NCBI RefSeq assembly: GCF_015352425.1
Contig: NZ_JADKNH010000001.1
Location: 180,691-244,690, forward strand
Reading direction: 5' to 3'
Source: Fusibacter ferrireducens
Lineage (GTDB): Bacteria > Bacillota > Clostridia > Peptostreptococcales > Acidaminobacteraceae
Length of the DNA: 64,000 bases
This document shows positions 35,532-44,352 of this stretch, piece by piece (within the stretch, counting starts at the first letter, position 1; each line of letters starts with the position of its first letter). The notes beneath the pieces are model-generated. The model was not told the origin of the DNA. It ran no database searches and was given only the letters and a program-made list of their open reading frames with translations. Made by a program: the position numbers and the translations under genes.

Positions 35532-36007
35532 AAATTGCAGTTTATCCAGGAAGTTTTGATCCGGTTACCAAAGGGCATTTAGATATTATAGAACGTGCGA
35601 GTAAACTCTTTGACCATGTGATTGTCACGGTGATGTTTAATCAGAGTAAAAGTCCCATGTTTTCGCCTGATGAGAGAATGGATCTTTTGAAAAAAACTAC
35701 GGTTCACTTGCCCAATGTCTCTGTGGATAAGCACATGGGGCTATTAATTGACTATTTAAAGGTCAAAGAGGCTAGAATTCTTGTAAAGGGCCTGAGAGCC
35801 ATCTCAGATTTTGAGTCTGAGTTTCAGATGGCAAGTGTGAACCAAAAATTGTGTAAAGAAATTGAGACAGTTTTTATAATGACTCGGACGGAGTACATGT
35901 ATTTGAGTTCGAGTATCGTCAAAGAAGTCGCAAGCTTTGATGGTGATATTTCAGATTTTGTGACTGAAGAAGTCAAAGATGCAATATTCCAAAAAATAGG
36001 AGGCTAA
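35528..36007 (+). CDS. coaD: Phosphopantetheine adenylyltransferase
   Basis: A 159-residue enzyme making dephospho-CoA from phosphopantetheine and ATP. Motifs: [16 protein letters not shown] (TxGH nucleotidyltransferase motif) and [11 protein letters not shown] near the end. The start is GTG 35528 after AGGAGG, overlapping rsmD. With coaBC at 15.7 kb this window encodes three of the CoA synthesis steps. Confidence 0.96.
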   Translation: MKIAVYPGSFDPVTKGHLDIIERASKLFDHVIVTVMFNQSKSPMFSPDERMDLLKKTTVHLPNVSVDKHMGLLIDYLKVKEARILVKGLRAISDFESEFQMASVNQKLCKEIETVFIMTRTEYMYLSSSIVKEVASFDGDISDFVTEEVKDAIFQKIGG

Positions 36008-36010
36008 ATG

Positions 36011-36544
36011 ATGAGCAAAGAGAAATTGGAGTTGCGAGTGTTGGAATTGCTTGAAGAGTTTGAAGATAAATTAGAGAGTTACCCAACTGTGCCTTTAACT
36101 GGTAAAATATTGGTTGATCGTGATGATCTATTGAATATTTTAAAAGATATTAATGTGATGTTGCCAGATGAATATCAGCATGTGAGATGGATTAAGTCCC
36201 AAAAGAATCAAATTGTAGAGGAAGCCAATAGAATGGCTGAAGAAATATTGAGCAATGCTCAAAGTGAAGAACTGAGAATTTTAGAGCTTGCAAAGAGCAA
36301 AGAGCGAGAAATGCTCATGGCGGCTGATTCTAGGATGAGAGAGCTGATCAATGAGCATGAGATTGTTAGATTAGCTGAAAAAAGAGCCCAAGAGATTATT
36401 AAAGATGCTGAGGCAAAAGCGGAAGATATTCGCGTGGGATCGTATGATTATGCGGAAGAAATTATGAAAAAAGTAGAATATAATATGGAAAAAGTACTTG
36501 CAACCATTAAAGAAAATGTCAATGAACTGGAAGAATATAAATAA
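36011..36544 (+). CDS. Coiled-coil protein conserved downstream of coaD
   Basis: A 177-residue soluble protein, nearly all helix and charged residues. The central part (about residues 60-150) has repeated Ala/Glu/Lys patterns such as EEANRMAEEILSNAQ and AQEIIKDAEAKAEDIR, resembling the stalk subunits of rotary ATPases or DivIVA-like coiled coils. Clostridia often carry such a gene after coaD, usually listed as ATPase or hypothetical. The second of two tandem ATGs is preferred because of spacing from GGAGG. No enzymatic motif is seen. Confidence 0.7.
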   Translation: MSKEKLELRVLELLEEFEDKLESYPTVPLTGKILVDRDDLLNILKDINVMLPDEYQHVRWIKSQKNQIVEEANRMAEEILSNAQSEELRILELAKSKEREMLMAADSRMRELINEHEIVRLAEKRAQEIIKDAEAKAEDIRVGSYDYAEEIMKKVEYNMEKVLATIKENVNELEEYK

Positions 36545-36550
36545 GGATAG

Positions 36551-36582
36551 AAACCTCCTGAGACGCTCAGTGAGGTTTTTTT
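36551..36582 (+). terminator. Terminator after the coiled-coil gene
   Basis: AAACCTCCTGAG and CTCAGTGAGGTTT form a 12-pair stem with one bulged T around ACG, followed by seven T in total. It starts seven bases past the stop codon. Confidence 0.88.
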
Positions 36583-36600
36583 GTAAAGGAGATGAAAACA

Positions 36601-37335
36601 TTGAATGATACCCTAAAATTACTAAAATCACACCAATCCATCAGAAAATTTAAAGCAGACCCCATCCCAAAAAATTTTATTGACGAAATCATAGAAGCGG
36701 CGCAAATGGCATCAACTTCTAGTTTTCTACAAGCTTATAGTATTGTTTCAATAGGGGACATGGTCGTTAGAAATGAAATTGCTCAATTGTCAGGAGATCA
36801 AAAATATGTCACAAGTGCACCTACTTTCTTTGTGTTCTGTGCAGATTTGCATCGGTTAAGTATGGCCTGTAAAAAGCATGATGTGCCTTATGAAAGCGGC
36901 TATACAGAAAGTTTCATTATTGCTACAGTAGATACTGCACTCGCTGCTGAAAATGCAATTCTTGCGGCTGAATCTCTTGGTCTTGGAGGTGTTTTTATCG
37001 GGGGTATTCGAAATAACCCCAAGAGGGTTTCTGAACTCTTAAGATTGCCTGAAGAGGTTTATCCAGTCTTCGGCATGTGTCTAGGCTTTCCAGATCATGC
37101 GCCAGGGCCAAAAGAGAGATTGCCCAGAGACGTTATTTTTCATGAAGAGGTCTATAAAGAAGCTGATGAATCTCTTATGAATGCTTATGATGAACGCATT
37201 AGAAATTACTATATTGAGCGCACTCATGGGAAGAAAAGAGCATCATGGACGGAATCTGTCTCGGAAAAAATGGCACATGAAACGCGACAACATATGAAAT
37301 CATTTTTGGAAGATAAAGCCTTAAATCAAAAATAG
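36601..37335 (+). CDS. NfsA/NfrA-type NAD(P)H flavin oxidoreductase (nitroreductase family)
   Basis: A 244-residue flavoprotein. SHQSIRKFKADPIP is the N-terminal FMN-binding motif, ASTSSFLQAYSI follows, and a later GLGGVFIGGIRNNP and a C-terminal helical region with basic residues match NfsA/NfrA enzymes that reduce nitroaromatics, quinones or FMN. TTG 36601 has the better spacing from AAAGGAG; the ATG at 36592 abuts that site. It stands between two terminators and is monocistronic. Confidence 0.88.
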   Translation: MNDTLKLLKSHQSIRKFKADPIPKNFIDEIIEAAQMASTSSFLQAYSIVSIGDMVVRNEIAQLSGDQKYVTSAPTFFVFCADLHRLSMACKKHDVPYESGYTESFIIATVDTALAAENAILAAESLGLGGVFIGGIRNNPKRVSELLRLPEEVYPVFGMCLGFPDHAPGPKERLPRDVIFHEEVYKEADESLMNAYDERIRNYYIERTHGKKRASWTESVSEKMAHETRQHMKSFLEDKALNQK

Positions 37336-37360
37336 AATATTTAAATAGGCAGTGTGATAA

Positions 37361-37415
37361 AATGCCTCTATGCATCCTAAATTTATTGGGTTTGAATAGA
37401 GGCGTTTTTTATTTT
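37361..37415 (+). terminator. Terminator after the nitroreductase gene
   Basis: AATGCCTCTAT (37361-37371) pairs with ATAGAGGCGTT (37396-37406, one wobble), followed by a T-rich tail GTTTTTTATTTT. The loop can add a short CATCC/GGG helix. Confidence 0.85.
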
Positions 37416-37490
37416 AGTAGAGTGATTCATTTAATAGGACGAATTCATGTAAAAAAAACGTTAAAAAAAGACAACAAAAATGTTTAAAAC

Positions 37491-37520
37491 TTCAAAATTA
37501 TATGCTAATTGTGATATAAT
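37491..37520 (+). promoter_or_regulatory. Promoter of the fapA-GAF gene pair
   Basis: TTCAAA (37491-37496), 18-base spacer, TATAAT (37515-37520) preceded by TGA as an extended -10. It lies 38 bases before the fapA start. Confidence 0.6.
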
Positions 37521-37557
37521 TGTATCAATATAGCTGGATAAGAAAGGGGTGGAAGAA

Positions 37558-39141
37558 GTGACCGTTGTATACAAATCAAATCAATTTATACTCTCTGTTG
37601 AAGAGGAACAAGTATACATACAAGTGATCGAAAAGGGCGTTACCGTCTACCAGTTTAATGATGTATTAAAGCAATTACCTCAAGTAAAAGTGACTTCTTT
37701 CTCAGAGTTACAAGGGGCCTTAAAATCGGCAGATAATGCTCATGTGATTATTGGGACTTTAAAGCCGCGTGTGGAACTTGAAGTTTCAAAGGATGAAATG
37801 ACGGCATATGTAAAACTCAATATCTCTTTGTCTGAAATTGAGACTTCTAAAGAGCTTGTTGTGAGTGAAATTTTAGAACTTTTAGAGGCGAATGGCATTT
37901 GCGCTGGCATTCAAACGGACTGCTTTCAAGGCGCACTTTTAAACAGTCAAAAGATTGAGATCGCAAAAGGTATTCCACCTGTTGCTGGTGAAGACTCAAA
38001 ATATGCTTATTATAAAGTGACGCCAAAACAACCTAAGACAAATGAAAATGAGACGACGGATTATTATGAACTCAATATTATTGATAATGTGAGCAAGGGG
38101 GATTGGCTTGGAGAGAAGACTTTGCCTCAATCTGGTATTGACGGTGTGACGGTTAAAGGCAATAAAATTCCAGCGCGGTTTGGACGCGATTACACTTTAA
38201 AATACGATCCCAAAACGGTGGAAGAACGGTTTGAAAAGGATAAATTTGTTTTAAGAGCTAAACAGAATGGTGCTGTTAACTTCGAGGGTGAAAAGATCAA
38301 AGTTGAAGACCATTTAATCATTTCTGGTGATGTGGATTATGAAACGGGCAATATCAGATTTGACGGCAGTGTTACCATTAGCGGCACTGTCCAAGACAAG
38401 TTTGTGGTGGAAGCGACTGGAGATATAAATATTAAAGGTGCAACTGGTGTTGGTGCAGTGGGGAGAATTGTTTCCAGTAACGGGTCTGTGTTTATTCAAG
38501 GGGGCGTCAATGGCAAAAATGAAGGTCGAATAATCGCAAAAGATTCTATATTTGTCAAATTTGTAAATGAAGGTTATTTGGAAGCTGGCAATGAAATTCA
38601 TGTGGCCTTATATGCTTTTGACAGTTTTTTAAAAGCGGATAAAGTTTTTCTCGATCCTAAAAAGGGTAAAGTAGTGGGTGGGAAAATCAATGCAAAACAT
38701 AAAATTGTATCTGGTTCTATTGGCAACATTCAGGAAAGGCAAACCATTGTCAATGTTGAAGGTTTTGAACGCATTGACATCAAAGCGGAACTCGATGCAA
38801 TGAAATTAAAGTTTAAAGATTTGCTTTCATCTGCGAATAGAATGAAACGCAAGCTTGAAATATTTGAAACCAACATGGATCGTCTTGATGATAGAGCAAA
38901 AAATACTTATGGGGCTTTGGTTCAAAACTATCAAACGTTGCTAGATGATCTGGGTTTTTTATCTAGAAAGGCTGAGAAGCTGGAGGATATCCTAAGAACT
39001 CGGGGAGAGGGTGAAATAAAGATACACAAGTCGATTTATCCAAAAACGATGATGGAATTGAAAACACTCCAAAGAAGTATTGTTGAGACCATGAATTGCT
39101 CGTTTTACGTCAAAGATAATCGTATACATGTGGCAGATTGA
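37558..39141 (+). CDS. FapA family protein (DUF342)
   Basis: A 527-residue protein. N-terminal region about residues 1-170; the central part is a polymer-binding-like right-handed beta-helix (repeated short strands such as GDVDYETGNIRFDG, SVTISGTV, DINIKG, NEGRIIAKDSIFV), and a C-terminal coiled coil lies about 415-480. DUF342 proteins are called flagellar assembly protein A; in Vibrio FapA affects polar flagellum assembly, and relatives occur in many Firmicutes. GTG 37558 is chosen for spacing from AAGGGG. A GAF protein follows after 22 bases. Confidence 0.85.
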   Translation: MTVVYKSNQFILSVEEEQVYIQVIEKGVTVYQFNDVLKQLPQVKVTSFSELQGALKSADNAHVIIGTLKPRVELEVSKDEMTAYVKLNISLSEIETSKELVVSEILELLEANGICAGIQTDCFQGALLNSQKIEIAKGIPPVAGEDSKYAYYKVTPKQPKTNENETTDYYELNIIDNVSKGDWLGEKTLPQSGIDGVTVKGNKIPARFGRDYTLKYDPKTVEERFEKDKFVLRAKQNGAVNFEGEKIKVEDHLIISGDVDYETGNIRFDGSVTISGTVQDKFVVEATGDINIKGATGVGAVGRIVSSNGSVFIQGGVNGKNEGRIIAKDSIFVKFVNEGYLEAGNEIHVALYAFDSFLKADKVFLDPKKGKVVGGKINAKHKIVSGSIGNIQERQTIVNVEGFERIDIKAELDAMKLKFKDLLSSANRMKRKLEIFETNMDRLDDRAKNTYGALVQNYQTLLDDLGFLSRKAEKLEDILRTRGEGEIKIHKSIYPKTMMELKTLQRSIVETMNCSFYVKDNRIHVAD

Positions 39142-39163
39142 TGTTTAAAAGTAGGGAGATTTT

Positions 39164-40969
39164 ATGATGGATGATAAAAAAAGAGATTACGACTCTCTGT
39201 TAAGTAGCATAGATTTCTTTTCTCAAAATCTTCATTTAGAGCAAATTGTGGAATATGGATTTAATATCTTTAATACGATTGAGAAGCCAAGCGCTTCTGT
39301 AATTTATACCTATGATGATGCCTTTAACCAGTTCAGCGCAAAATTTCAACAGGGTTATTTAATACCATTGCCTGTGATCGCCAAGACATTTAAGCATGAT
39401 GACTTCGCTGTTAGAAATGGCTTTTTGCTTATGGATAGAAGAACTCAAGCACGCTATTTTGATGAGGCAATATTGGATAATGCCGCTGTCTCGAAGATCC
39501 TGCCGCTGATTATTGACGATCAATTGTATGGTTTTATAATGAGTACGGATAGCGTGCCAAATGGTATTCTCAGTTCTGAATTTTTGACGCGATTTAACTT
39601 TCTCATGAACTTATCACTTGAAAAAGCATCAAGATATATAGAAAGGGCTCAACTGAGAATGGAGATCGATAGGCGGATTTTCAACTTGAATTCACTATCG
39701 CAATCCATGCGATTATTGCTTTTGGAATTAGATGTTGAAAAAATATTGCAGTTGAGCATAGAGGCTATTCGGGAAATTACCACAAGTAGTGTCACCAGTA
39801 TAAGCATTTACGATTCCGATGAAAATTTAATAAAGATCCAATCTTATGAAAATCTCATAGATCATCATAAGTATTTTGATACCTTTAAGCTTAAAACGCT
39901 GGAACCTATAGACAGTCAGGTGATATTTAAGTATAGTGAGGCACAGGATAAGCTATCAGAACTGTTTTTGGACGCTTCAAAGTTCGAAGCGCTATCTGCA
40001 GAGTATGTGGTGTTACTTGTACATCATCAGATATTGGGCTTTATAACCATAGGAAAGCCCATGGCTCAAAGGGTTTATGATGAGAGTTTACTTGAACGCA
40101 TTAAAGATATAGCTTCCATCATGTACATTGGAATTACCAATGCAAATCAGTTTGAATTGATCAAAGCACAAAATGAACAACTTGGATTGCAACTCAATAC
40201 CATGAACACTACAAATAGAATCATTAAAAACATCAATTCTGCTGAAACGATGAGTGAACTCTCAGATATGATTCTAACGATGATGCAGCTGACTTTTGGC
40301 ATTGAATCTGGTATGCTTGTCACTTTTTACGGTGAAGAAGACCAATTCAGAGGTTGCGTGGGCAATTTAGAGGAAGACAATGCAACAGAAATCATGGCAT
40401 TGATCAGATCACAAATAACAAATGAGATCAAGGTGCATTATACAATCGGGGAAATTCGAGCAGAGTATGGAGAGGTGCTTTTAAACTTACACTCCGGGAT
40501 AAATTGCTTCATCATAGCGCCTATTTTCATCAATCAGTTCATGAAAGAACCTTTAGGTGTCGTTGTTGTAACTCAAACAAAACAGCGGCTTTATGAGACG
40601 CAAGTCTCCATGATAGAAATGCTCACTAACAGTGTGGGCCCCGTTATGGGACAACTACTTCATAAAGAGCTATATGAAAGCAATTATATACCAAAACCTG
40701 AATATGAAATAGAAAAAATATACGATAAATTTTTATTGGAATTCAATCTGTACAGTTTATCTTTTCGAGTGTATATAAAAAAAATACAGAAGATTCCCTT
40801 TGTGGATACAGATTTGTCCAGCTATGAAGGCTATAATCACGTGTTGATAGATCAAATTGTCGTTGTGTTTTCAAACGAATCGATAGAACCGGCACTTTAT
40901 GATGAAGTCACTGAGATTAACCCAGATTTGGAAGAAATAAAATCAATTGTTACGATGCTGGCAATATAG
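39164..40969 (+). CDS. Multi-GAF-domain protein without a recognised output domain
   Basis: A 601-residue cytoplasmic protein. Repeated alpha/beta blocks of about 150 residues (roughly 10-150, 170-330 and 350-510) have the GAF pattern: strands like ASVIYTYDDAFNQFSA and TSISIYDSDENLIKI, then VVLLVHHQILGFITIGK. Helical linkers between them suit a dimerising sensor. No kinase, cyclase or DNA-binding motif is intact; the last 85 residues contain HVLIDQIVVVFSNESIE, which loosely follows the shape of the GGDEF region without its catalytic residues. GGGAG precedes the ATG. It may relay a small-molecule signal to FapA or to the cyclase downstream. Confidence 0.7.
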   Translation: MMDDKKRDYDSLLSSIDFFSQNLHLEQIVEYGFNIFNTIEKPSASVIYTYDDAFNQFSAKFQQGYLIPLPVIAKTFKHDDFAVRNGFLLMDRRTQARYFDEAILDNAAVSKILPLIIDDQLYGFIMSTDSVPNGILSSEFLTRFNFLMNLSLEKASRYIERAQLRMEIDRRIFNLNSLSQSMRLLLLELDVEKILQLSIEAIREITTSSVTSISIYDSDENLIKIQSYENLIDHHKYFDTFKLKTLEPIDSQVIFKYSEAQDKLSELFLDASKFEALSAEYVVLLVHHQILGFITIGKPMAQRVYDESLLERIKDIASIMYIGITNANQFELIKAQNEQLGLQLNTMNTTNRIIKNINSAETMSELSDMILTMMQLTFGIESGMLVTFYGEEDQFRGCVGNLEEDNATEIMALIRSQITNEIKVHYTIGEIRAEYGEVLLNLHSGINCFIIAPIFINQFMKEPLGVVVVTQTKQRLYETQVSMIEMLTNSVGPVMGQLLHKELYESNYIPKPEYEIEKIYDKFLLEFNLYSLSFRVYIKKIQKIPFVDTDLSSYEGYNHVLIDQIVVVFSNESIEPALYDEVTEINPDLEEIKSIVTMLAI

Positions 40970-41057
40970 TGATTTACAGCAGAATTAAAAATAGGTAAAA
41001 TAATGAAGTAGGCGGATGTTTTATCCATAAAATTTTATTATAGAAAGGATGATTGTA

Positions 41058-41690
41058 ATGGTGAGAGAAATAGCGTATTCGGACATTAAAGACAGTTTAA
41101 AAACAGGAGATTTGATGTTGTTTCACGGGGTGGCTCCAACAAGTGAACTCATTGAAATTATTGAGTGGTCTTACTGGTCTCATGTGGGGATGGTGGTTAT
41201 ACCTGAGGATATAGGCTTAACAGGACGTGACCCTCTAATTTGGGAATCCACTTCTTCTGGTGATGGTATTGAAGATGTCATCAACAAAGCGCCAAAAGAT
41301 AACGGCGCCATGCTCATCTCTTTAGAAGAACGCATAAGAGTGGATCTTGTAAATCACTTCGATACACATTTCAAGGTGAAATACATAAGTAGAGCTTTGG
41401 ATGATGTAGAACTTGAAAAATTGAAAAACTTTATTTATGCAGCTCATGATAAATCGTTTCCAGATACGAAGGGTTTGCTTAAGGGATACGTGGATGGCAA
41501 ACACTACAATAAACCTACGCCGGATAACGAAGCATTTTGCAGTCAATTAGCAGCTGAAACTTATATGGCGATGGATATTTTATCCACCAAGTATGTTGCC
41601 AATGGTTATTGTCCAAATGATTTTAACGAAGATAAAGAACTGCCGATATTAAAACCTTTCTATTTTCTAGATGGTGCACGACTAAAATAA
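41058..41690 (+). CDS. Permuted papain-fold cysteine hydrolase (YiiX/YebB-like NlpC/P60)
   Basis: A 210-residue soluble protein with no signal peptide. Order of catalytic residues is permuted: His42 in YWSHVGMV comes first and Cys161 in EAFCSQLAAE later, as in YiiX-like or LRAT-like NlpC/P60 relatives. DLMLFHG near the start is the usual opening of this fold. The lack of a signal peptide argues against a peptidoglycan substrate; an amide or lipid ester is possible. ATG 41058 is favoured for spacing from GAAAGG; ATG 41049 is also in frame. The diguanylate cyclase gene follows after 12 bases. Confidence 0.75.
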   Translation: MVREIAYSDIKDSLKTGDLMLFHGVAPTSELIEIIEWSYWSHVGMVVIPEDIGLTGRDPLIWESTSSGDGIEDVINKAPKDNGAMLISLEERIRVDLVNHFDTHFKVKYISRALDDVELEKLKNFIYAAHDKSFPDTKGLLKGYVDGKHYNKPTPDNEAFCSQLAAETYMAMDILSTKYVANGYCPNDFNEDKELPILKPFYFLDGARLK

Positions 41691-41702
41691 AGGATTGATT
41701 GA

Positions 41703-43535
41703 ATGAAGAGCATACGGGGTTTTGCAGTAGCAATTACAATTGTTGTTTTAATGTTGGCTTATTATGTAAATACAAATGATCGGGTGACACCACCTATGCC
41801 TGTGAAAGGCTATCTTGATTTAAGGGACTGGTCTTTTGAAAAAGATGGTGTGGTTTCGCTTGCAGGTGAATGGGCTTTTTATTTTAATGAGTTTTTAGAG
41901 GCTTCTGATTTTGATAGCGATACGATGTCAAGAGCGCAGTATATCGTTTTGCCGAGTAATGCCAATACGATGAATGCGGTTAAACCATTTGTTAATAATC
42001 GGTTTTATGGGACTATGAGGCTTGTGATTGATCTCCCAGAGAACAGTCAAATATATGGCTTGAGAAGTGATATTGTCCTCAGTGCCTATAAGCTTTACGT
42101 CAACGACATTTATATGGGTGAAGTGGGGAATGTTGGGAAAGACAGAGAGAGTTCTTTGCCTTATTATAAACCCTTAGATAGCTATTTTTCAGTTAAAGAC
42201 AATAGAGTTGAGTTGATATATCACACGTCGGATTTTTATTTTGAAGATTGTGCGATAACGCCACCTCAAATTGGCTTTGCTGATCAAATTACACAAAGCG
42301 TCAAATTGGGTTTTGGTAGGGATTTATTCCTGTTTGGAATGCTTCTTACCATGGGACTTTATCACATTGGACTCTCGGTGATTCGTAAAAAAGATCAGGG
42401 CCCCTTGTTTTTCGGTATATTTTGTTTAATGTTTGGACTGCGTATGCTGATTGTGGGTTCTAGAGTTTTGCCAACGTTATTACCTCTTAGTTTTTCAATT
42501 TATTTTAGAGTTGCCTATATGACTGTTTTTTTAGGGGTTCTGGCATTGAGTGCTTTTTTGTATGTCACTTTTGAGGCGCTTTTCCCTAAAATTTTCATAA
42601 AAGTAAGTCTGTATTTTACAATTATATCCATTGTTGTTGCTGCTGTTGCCTCATATAAACTGCTTTCGATATGGATTGTGCCTTATGCAGTTGTAGAATT
42701 TACCCTGATGGGTTATGCCATATTTGTATTAATCGAAGGGAAGAAAAGAGGCACTCACTTTGCTGGATGGGTTCTGTTGGGTTTTGTATGTATTGTTTTT
42801 ACTTTTTTAAATGATTTTATATATGAGACCACACTTGCGAATAGAGCTTCTATGATCCCACTTGGATTAACGGTGTTTATTATGACTCAGGCCTATACGC
42901 TTTCAGCTAAGTTTTCTAATGCTTTTGCAAGCGTTGAAAAATTATCAGGCGAAAAAGAAGCGCTTCTTTTAGAGATGAAGCATGTCAATGCAAATCTCGA
43001 AAATATTGTTGAGAACAGAACTAGGGATTTAAGAGAAGCATTGGCAGAAATGGATTTAATGTCCAAGACGGATTACCTGACAAAATTACCCAATAGGCGT
43101 TTGATGATTCAAAAGATTGAAGCCTTAGTTCAAGAAAAACAAGATTTTTTTGTTGCCATAGCAGATATAGATAAGTTTAAAATTGTAAATGATACTTATG
43201 GGCATGACAAGGGAGATATCATTTTACAAGACCTATCGCGGAGATTGACAAAAGCGCTTGAAGGTATTGGATTTGTTGGCAGATGGGGAGGCGAAGAGTT
43301 CATGATTGTGCTCTATGGCTCTGACTCGATTAAGGCATTGCGATCCGCCAATACAATAAGGGAATCTATTGCATCAAAGTATAACATCATTATTCATTCG
43401 CCCATCACAATAACCATTGGCATTTGTGCTTACAATGATAAAATAACACTAGATACTGCCATTGCAAATGCCGATAAAGCACTCTATGAAGGTAAACTGG
43501 GTGGACGAAATCAATGTAGACTCTACAGGATGTAA
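41703..43535 (+). CDS. Membrane diguanylate cyclase with 7TMR-DISM sensor
   Basis: A 610-residue sensor enzyme. N-terminal membrane anchor (residues 5-22); extracytoplasmic DISMED2-like beta domain about 35-195; seven hydrophobic segments about 205-395; coiled coil about 410-450; GGDEF domain about 450-610. The active site is GGEEF (529-533) with DIDKFKIVNDTYGHDKGD upstream, so c-di-GMP synthesis is expected. The RxxD inhibitory site before GGEEF is absent: the spacing positions hold Glu and Gly. The extracytoplasmic domain suggests carbohydrate or other ligand sensing. AAGGA precedes the ATG. Confidence 0.9.
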   Translation: MKSIRGFAVAITIVVLMLAYYVNTNDRVTPPMPVKGYLDLRDWSFEKDGVVSLAGEWAFYFNEFLEASDFDSDTMSRAQYIVLPSNANTMNAVKPFVNNRFYGTMRLVIDLPENSQIYGLRSDIVLSAYKLYVNDIYMGEVGNVGKDRESSLPYYKPLDSYFSVKDNRVELIYHTSDFYFEDCAITPPQIGFADQITQSVKLGFGRDLFLFGMLLTMGLYHIGLSVIRKKDQGPLFFGIFCLMFGLRMLIVGSRVLPTLLPLSFSIYFRVAYMTVFLGVLALSAFLYVTFEALFPKIFIKVSLYFTIISIVVAAVASYKLLSIWIVPYAVVEFTLMGYAIFVLIEGKKRGTHFAGWVLLGFVCIVFTFLNDFIYETTLANRASMIPLGLTVFIMTQAYTLSAKFSNAFASVEKLSGEKEALLLEMKHVNANLENIVENRTRDLREALAEMDLMSKTDYLTKLPNRRLMIQKIEALVQEKQDFFVAIADIDKFKIVNDTYGHDKGDIILQDLSRRLTKALEGIGFVGRWGGEEFMIVLYGSDSIKALRSANTIRESIASKYNIIIHSPITITIGICAYNDKITLDTAIANADKALYEGKLGGRNQCRLYRM

Positions 43536-43575
43536 TTCAATTCGGTAAAAAATGAAAAAAATGTTGCAATAAAAT

Positions 43576-43653
43576 ACTGCTCATAACGGCTTTGATAAAT
43601 CCACTGAAATAGGATGGTACTTATCAAAAGAAAGTTATGAGCAGTTTATTTTT
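43576..43653. terminator. Bidirectional terminator between convergent genes
   Basis: ACTGCTCATAAC (43576-43587) pairs with GTTATGAGCAGT (43634-43645), and inside it TTTGATAA pairs with TTATCAAA. T-rich tracts follow on both strands. It separates the diguanylate cyclase and thyX transcripts. Confidence 0.85.
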
Positions 43654-43665
43654 AATTATTTTCTA

Positions 43666-44352
43666 CTATATGAGCAATGCTTCAATAGCAATTGGGAATT
43701 TGTCAATAGCAAAGGATTTGACGGCTTCAGCATATGCTCTTATTTCAAATTGTGCATGATCATCCGTTCTCTGATTTAGAAAATGGGCAACACCTTGGAG
43801 GCTTGTAGTCCAGTACCAACGCACCATTAACCCGTATGCACTTGGTATAAAGAGTCTAGCCTGTTCGGTGGCAATGCCATTTTCAATAGCCCAGTCGTAA
43901 TTTTTCATGCCCGCCTCAATTTGGCACAATAATTTTTTTGTGGCTTCTTTGCCAATCTCAATGCCGAGATTATCACCACTGCCCTGTTTCATATTTTCTG
44001 GCTTGCTACGCCATGCATTTTCTTCTGGAATATAGAATTCAATGGCTTCTGTGACGTATCTCCTGCTGGATTCGTTCCATGCAGTAAAGGGATCTTGGTG
44101 TGAAGACCCTATGATGTATTTCCACCATTGGCGTGCCACCATTAAGGGGGCGTAGATTTCAAATTGCATGGTTGCATGCCTAAAAGGACTTGTATGATCA
44201 TTTTTTGCAAGGTATTTAATGAGTTTTTTGTCTTCATCGCGCAACGATTCAGTTGCTTTATTAAAGCTGACACGTGCTGAGTTGACAACGCTTAAGTCGC
44301 TTCCCATGGTATCAACCAATCTGACATATCCCTTGTCTAAGACTTTTTTCAT
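43666..44352 (-). CDS. thyX: FAD-dependent thymidylate synthase
   Basis: A 228-residue flavoenzyme making dTMP from dUMP with methylene-tetrahydrofolate. FRHATMQFEIYAP and WNESSRRYVTEA are conserved ThyX segments. In place of the classical RHR-x7-S motif the protein reads RQWWKYIIGSS, a pattern I associate with a cyanobacterial-type ThyX subgroup. The second ATG of a tandem pair (44352) is favoured for its spacing from GGAGG. It overlaps the end of tmcAL by one base, so the two are translated from one message. Confidence 0.9.
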   Translation of the reverse strand: MKKVLDKGYVRLVDTMGSDLSVVNSARVSFNKATESLRDEDKKLIKYLAKNDHTSPFRHATMQFEIYAPLMVARQWWKYIIGSSHQDPFTAWNESSRRYVTEAIEFYIPEENAWRSKPENMKQGSGDNLGIEIGKEATKKLLCQIEAGMKNYDWAIENGIATEQARLFIPSAYGLMVRWYWTTSLQGVAHFLNQRTDDHAQFEIRAYAEAVKSFAIDKFPIAIEALLI

